Assembly (NCBI GenBank): GCA_022661535.1
Contig: JAKULF010000001.1
Span: forward strand, 2,914,001 to 2,978,000
Origin: Eutypa lata
Lineage: Eukaryota > Ascomycota > Sordariomycetes > Xylariales > Diatrypaceae
Reading direction: 5' to 3'
Length of the DNA: 64,000 nt
Below are positions 59,058-64,000 of the stretch, in pieces; within the stretch, counting starts at the first letter, position 1, and each line of letters begins with the position of its first letter. The translations under genes and the position numbers were made by a program. Under the pieces are notes generated by a model. It did no database searches and had not been told where the DNA came from. It saw only the letters and a list, made by a program, of their open reading frames with translations.

Positions 59058-62000
59058 CACGATAAAATTCCTACTTTATTTCCGGTATTTTAATGCTTTT
59101 TTTTTAATTTTTCTTTTATTTAAATTACGTTTTATTTTTTATTAATTTAATAAATTTATTTAAATTTCTTTTAAATTATTTAATTAAATGTATTTTTTTT
59201 TAAAATAAATTTAAATTAACGAAATAATAAACGAATAATTTAAAATTTCTTTATAAGTTAACTTTATAATATTTTTTAAACGTAAACGTAAATTAATTAC
59301 GCGAATAATAACGTTATAATTAAAAGTTTTAAAGAATTTTTTTAATAATAAAAAAAACGACTTTTATAACGTAATTATTATTTAACGTATAATTATTTTA
59401 ATACGAATTAATAAATTTATAATTAAAAAGTTAAAAAGAAAAATTATAAAAAGTTAATAAATAATTTATTTAAAAAAATTATTTAAAAAAATTATTAAAA
59501 ATAATATTAAAAAAAATAATATTAAAAATAATCGTTTTAATATTATTATTTTAATATTTAATAAATAAAATAAAAATAAAATTTAAAAATTAAAAGTTAA
59601 AAATAAAATCGAAATTATTAATTATTTTTAATATCGTAAAGTTACTTTTAAAATTAAACTTTTAATTAACTTTATAACTTTATTTAATTTTTTTATTAAC
59701 TTTTTATTTTTATTTATATTTATTAAATTAACTTTTTATATTTTAAATTAAATAAAAATAATTATTAATAATAAAAATTTAAAGTAATAATTTAAAAACG
59801 TTTAATTTATTAAAATTATATTTTTTAATAAACTTTAAAACGAAATAAAAAAAATTTATTTATTAAAAATAATAATAATTTTATTACGAATTATATATAA
59901 ACTTATATAAAAACGAAATTATAAATCTTTTATAAATTAATTTTTCGTTATATTTTTATTTAATTAAAAAGATTTATTATATATTAAAAACTTTTATATA
60001 AAATTACTTTATATTTTATATTTTTTATTAATATAAATGCTTTTATATTAAACTTTTATTTAATTTTATTTTAAATCGTTATTTTTTAAAAAATAATATA
60101 ATATTTATAATAATTATTTATAAATTTAATTTTTAATTTTAATAAACGTTATTCGTTTTTATTATGTTTTATTTTAATAATAATAAAAAACGTTTATTTA
60201 AATTATTTAAATTACGTTATAACGTTTAATTTTATAAAACGCTTATTATTTTAACGTCGTATTTTTTACGATACGAAAATAACCTTTTTAACGATTTTTT
60301 TTAAAATTATATAAAAGTTATAACTTTTATATTTTTTATTTTTATTATCGTTATTATTATAACTTTTAAATAAAAAAAGAATTAATTACGAAATATTATT
60401 TTATATTTATATTTAATATATAAAATATAAATAAATTTATTTATTATATTAATTTATAAAATAAATCGTTATTATTAAAATTATATTAAAAAAAAAACTA
60501 TAATAAATATATTAAATAAAAAACGATATTTATTATTATAACGTTATTATTATATAATTTATTAAGTAAAAAAATAATATAATATAAAAACATATAATAA
60601 AATAATAATTATTAATTTTTATATATAAAAAATTCGTTTTTTATAAAAAAAATTTATACGTAAAAAAGTAAACTTTAAATTAATATAAAAATAAATAAAT
60701 AAAAATTAATTAAACGACTTTAATAATTAAAATAATAAATCTTTATAACGTTATAATTATAATATTAATAATAATATAAATATAATTAATAATAATTTAA
60801 GTAAAATATTTAATAAGTTATTTAATAACTTTTTTATTAATTAAAATCGATTTATATAATAAAAATAATTAATTATTTATATTTTCTTTAATATTATATT
60901 TTTTATTATATTTTTTATTATAACGAATAATTATAATAATTATTAATTTAAACTTTTTATTATATCGTTATTATAAAAACTTATAAGTTTAATAATAACT
61001 TTTATTAATAATTATTAATTTAATTTATTTATTCGAAATTTATTTTTATAATACTTAAAAGTATTAATAAAAGTAATATATTAAAGGATATTTATAAAGA
61101 AATTATTATTACGTAATATATAAATTTAAAAAATATTAAGCTTTTATATAAAGTTTTTTTTACTTTAATCGTTATAATTAAACGAATACGATATTTTTTA
61201 AACGAATAATTTAAATTAAAAAAAATAAAGTTAAAACTTTATAAATTATTTCGATTATATTTTAAAAGTAATATTAAAGGAACTTTTAAATTAAAATACG
61301 TATTTAATAATAACTTTAAAATTAAATTCGTAAACTTAAATAAATAAATATATTTATATTTATTTTTAAATTATATAAAGTTTATAAAAATTATTATTTA
61401 ATTAATAATTTTTATATTATTATAAATAAATAATTATAATATATATAAATCGATTTATATTTATATAATAATTTATTTAACGTTTTAATTTAATTCGTTA
61501 TATTAAAATATAATTATAACGTATATATAATATTATTATATATTTACGAAAATATAAAAATTATTAATTAAATAATAATTTTTATAAATTAAATTAACTT
61601 TAATAATTATTTTTTAATATAACCTTTTATAATAATATAAATATAATTAATTATTTAAAAATTTATTAATTTATTAATATTTTAATAAATATTTAATCTT
61701 TTTTAATAATAATACGATTTATTACGAATTTTATTTAAAATAACGGCTTTTTTTATTAATTAAAAAAATAAAAATTATAAAAATATATACGTTTAATATT
61801 TTAAAATAATATTATTTAAAAAAAATAAAATTTAAAAAAAATTATAATTAATTTAATAAATTAAAATTTTTATAATAATTATTTAATAAATTACTTTTTA
61901 TATTATATAAAAAAAAATTATAATAATAAATTAAGGTTTTTATAATAATTATTTAATAAATTACTTTTCGTATTATATAAAAAAAATTATAATAATAAAT

Positions 62001-63330
62001 TAAAGTTTTTATAATAATTATTTAATAAATTACTTTTCGTATTATATAAAAAGAAAAACTATAATAATAAATTAAAAGTTTTATAATAATTATTTAATAA
62101 TTTACTTTTCGTATTATATATTATTTTATTTTTAATAAATTTTAATTAATACGTATTTTTTTAAAGTAATTCTTTATATTATTCGTAAAATTATTAATTT
62201 TTATTATATAATTTAATAAAAAATTATTAAATTATTAATTATTAATAAATTTACCTTTTTTATATTTATCGTAATAATATAATAAATAATAATATAAGTT
62301 AATATAACTTATCTTTTTTAATTATAATTAAAAGCGAAAAGTAAAAGAAATTATATTTTAATATTTTTTAATTTAAATGTTTTATATATAAAAATTAATA
62401 AGTTAATATTATATAAACCGTAAATGCTTTAAATATTTAAATAATTAAGTTATATATAATTATAAAGTTTAATTTTAAGCTTTATTATAATAACGTATAT
62501 ATTTTTTTAAATTATTAAAAAATACTTTAATAAAGTTAAATTTAAATAAATAAAATAATAAAAATTATAACTTTATATTAATTTATAAATAAAAGTTATA
62601 TATTTTTCGAAAATAATAAAAATTAACGTTATTTATTATTAATATTAAACGAAATTTCGAAAAAAAATTTATTAAAAAAAACATTTTATTTTTTAATTAT
62701 AAAGTAAAGTTATTACGAATTATAAACTTTTAATATATAAAGTTATTAAATATATTATTAATAATTAACGTTAATAAAATATTAAAACGATAATTACGTT
62801 TAAGTTTTTTTTTTATAAAAGAAATATAATTTTTTTTAATATTTAATTAATATAATACTTTATATTTTTTTTATTTATTTTTAATTCGTTATAAAAAATA
62901 AATATATTTAAAATATAATTATAAGTTTCGTAAAAATATTAAAGTTATTAACTTTTATTTATTTAAATAATTTTAATTTTTTATTTTTTATTAATTTAAT
63001 TCGTTATTTTTAAATATTTAAATATAATATTAATAATTACGTATACGTTATAAGTTTTAATAAAAAATTATTATATTTCGTCGAAATATAAATTAAATTT
63101 TAAAATTAACTCGTTTAATAATTATTAAATAAAAAATTAATATAAAACTTTAATTTAAATATTATACGTACGTTTAATATTTATAAAAATAACTTTAACG
63201 CGTTTTAATAATAATAATTAATATCGTTAATTAAAAAGCGCTTAATTATTTTATATTATAACCGATATCGATCGATCGTACGTATAATAACTTCGAATCG
63301 TTTATTTAATTAAGTATTCGTAAAAGTACT
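59030..63330. other. RIP block, extreme A+T content
   Basis: About 4.3 kb in which C and G are rare and persist mainly in CpG or in CpT/ApG contexts, while CpA and TpG are very scarce. That is the dinucleotide signature of RIP, which converts CpA to TpA on both strands. No frame of useful length. The edges are sharp against normal sequence. Confidence 0.93.
61861..62130. repeat. ~70-bp tandem repeat, about 4 copies
   Basis: Units beginning near 61861, 61931, 61999 and 62071, each with the core TTTTATAATAATTATTTAATAA followed by ATTACTTTT and TATTATATAA. Copies differ by a few A/T changes and small indels. Lies inside the RIP block, so it may be an original subterminal or internal repeat of the element. 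Confidence 0.85.
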
Positions 63331-63564
63331 CTTAATAATTATAACTAAAAGGTTAAATCTCTTAAGCGTAATAAGGCGTTTACCGTATTTAACCTTTACA
63401 TCGTTGCTAATTAAAAAGTCAACCACCTCAAAACCTTGCGATTCGTCTAAATCAGCCATAGAAAAAGCTTCATTCGTAATACTAAAAGGGTTGTGAAAAG
63501 GTAAAGTCTTTAGGATAATTGGGTAGCTAGGAACTGCCATACAAAATTGTATATGTTGCGCCAA
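63310..63564 (-). pseudogene. unmutated end fragment of the element's coding region
   Basis: An 84-codon frame that starts inside the right TIR and runs inwards (SMADLDESQGFEVVDFLISN, then VKVKYGKRLITLKRFNLL) until it meets the RIP block at about 63330 and stops. It has normal base composition, unlike the interior. It may be the N-terminus of a transposon protein; I recognise no family. An internal ATG at MADLDESQGF (about 63459) lies just inside the TIR boundary. Confidence 0.4.
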
Positions 63565-63604
63565 GGCCAGATGTAGAGAAAGACACTCTGATTCGAAGCG
63601 AGAG
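63464..63604 (-). repeat. right terminal inverted repeat, nearly unmutated
   Basis: About 141 bp, reverse complement of the left TIR. It keeps C/G at many positions where the left copy has T/A, so it is closer to the ancestral sequence. Confidence 0.88.
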
Positions 63605-64000
63605 TAGCAAAAAACTATGTATTATCGTGTACTTCGTACGCCAAATTTGTTTCCCCCGGGCCGCTAGGCAGGATTTATTAATCGATAAAATACATGCTCA
63701 TACTTATACGGAGTTGGCGTTTTACCATAGACTCTTCGTTATTAATTGCCCTTGCATCTGGTCGCTTCTTTAAATGAAATAACGAACTCAAAATTCAGAG
63801 AATTGAGATAGGGGCATGGTATCCCTTTCAGCCATCACGCTCTACATACTTCACTCTCACCCCCAAGGTGTCGCGCGACGTCTCACCTATAAAACAGTCC
63901 CGTGTGATATCTATATCCCTTTCCCGGACTACATCATACAACTCAAGATCTCTTCGACGAAAGAGTGAGGCGAGGGTGATATACAGTTCCGCGTACCCCA
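63605..64000. other. flank beyond the element, no gene seen
   Basis: About 400 bp of normal composition, rich in CT near 63820-63960, which could be the promoter or leader of a gene outside the window. Confidence 0.35.

Larger units (their letters stand above)
58916..63604. mobile_element. RIP-degraded DNA transposon with TIRs and TA duplication
   Basis: A 4689-bp unit bounded by inverted repeats that start CTCTCGCTTCGAATCAGA and end with the reverse complement, flanked on both sides by TA (58914-58915 and 63605-63606), the target duplication of Tc1/mariner-type elements. The interior (about 59030-63330) is almost pure A+T with stops in all frames, as left by repeat-induced point mutation. 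No transposase can be recognised, so the superfamily assignment rests on the TA duplication and TIRs only. The length exceeds that of typical 1.5-2.5 kb fungal Tc1/mariner elements, so a nested insertion or a larger class is possible. Confidence 0.8.

Noticed and set aside
59030..63330. AT block as a centromere or mitochondrial insertion
   Set aside because: TIRs with TA duplication, sharp edges and the CpA-depleted, CpG-retaining pattern fit a single RIP-mutated transposon; 4.7 kb is far too short for a regional centromere.

Overview
The window looks like nuclear DNA of a filamentous ascomycete (Pezizomycotina, most likely a Sordariomycete). The evidence is intron-rich genes with short 50-100 nt introns (GTRNGT donors, CTAAC-like branch points, YAG acceptors), a fungal NADPH oxidase of the NoxB type, a secreted fungal lipoxygenase, a phosphoketolase, many small secreted or hypothetical proteins, dispersed TACCTA/TAGGTA intergenic motifs, and a 4.7 kb block whose composition is the classic result of repeat-induced point mutation (RIP). 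Exon joins below were derived by eye from reading frame and splice signals.

Layout. 0.6-8 kb: housekeeping genes (COA6-like mitochondrial assembly factor, SYS1-like Golgi protein), a small hydrophilic protein, and a four-exon gene ending in a JBP/TET-like 2-oxoglutarate oxygenase domain. 8.3-10.5 kb: a secreted lipoxygenase ending in Val (minus strand). 12.6-19.6 kb: a serine-rich hypothetical protein, mitochondrial glutaryl-CoA dehydrogenase, and a UBC4/5-type ubiquitin-conjugating enzyme. 22.6-24.5 kb: NoxB. 27.4-30.8 kb: a convergent pair, a secreted lactonase-type beta-propeller and an FAD-linked oxidase. 33.7-39.3 kb: lineage-type hypotheticals, including one whose second exon encodes a C2H2 zinc finger, a PD-(D/E)XK-like protein and a small Cys-rich protein. 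40-53.7 kb: extracellular and glycan-related genes (GT61/EOGT-like transferase, inactive-looking aspartic-protease-like membrane protein, EGF plus GH43-like protein, GH43 arabinanase-like enzyme, CBM9-like secreted protein). 54.7-58.2 kb: an HVA1-TUDOR small protein and a phosphoketolase.

58.9-63.6 kb: a heavily RIP-mutated element of about 4.69 kb with terminal inverted repeats of about 141 bp and a TA target-site duplication. Its right end has largely escaped mutation while the interior is almost pure A+T. This is the strongest non-genic structure in the window.

How the genes fit together: nothing here is an obvious biosynthetic gene cluster. The most suggestive neighbourhoods are the carbohydrate-related stretch (40-53.7 kb), where an EOGT-like transferase lies 6 kb from a secreted EGF-domain protein carrying a near-consensus EOGT acceptor Thr, and the coexistence of a TET/JBP-like oxygenase with strong RIP. 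I did not find tRNA, rRNA or CRISPR features.
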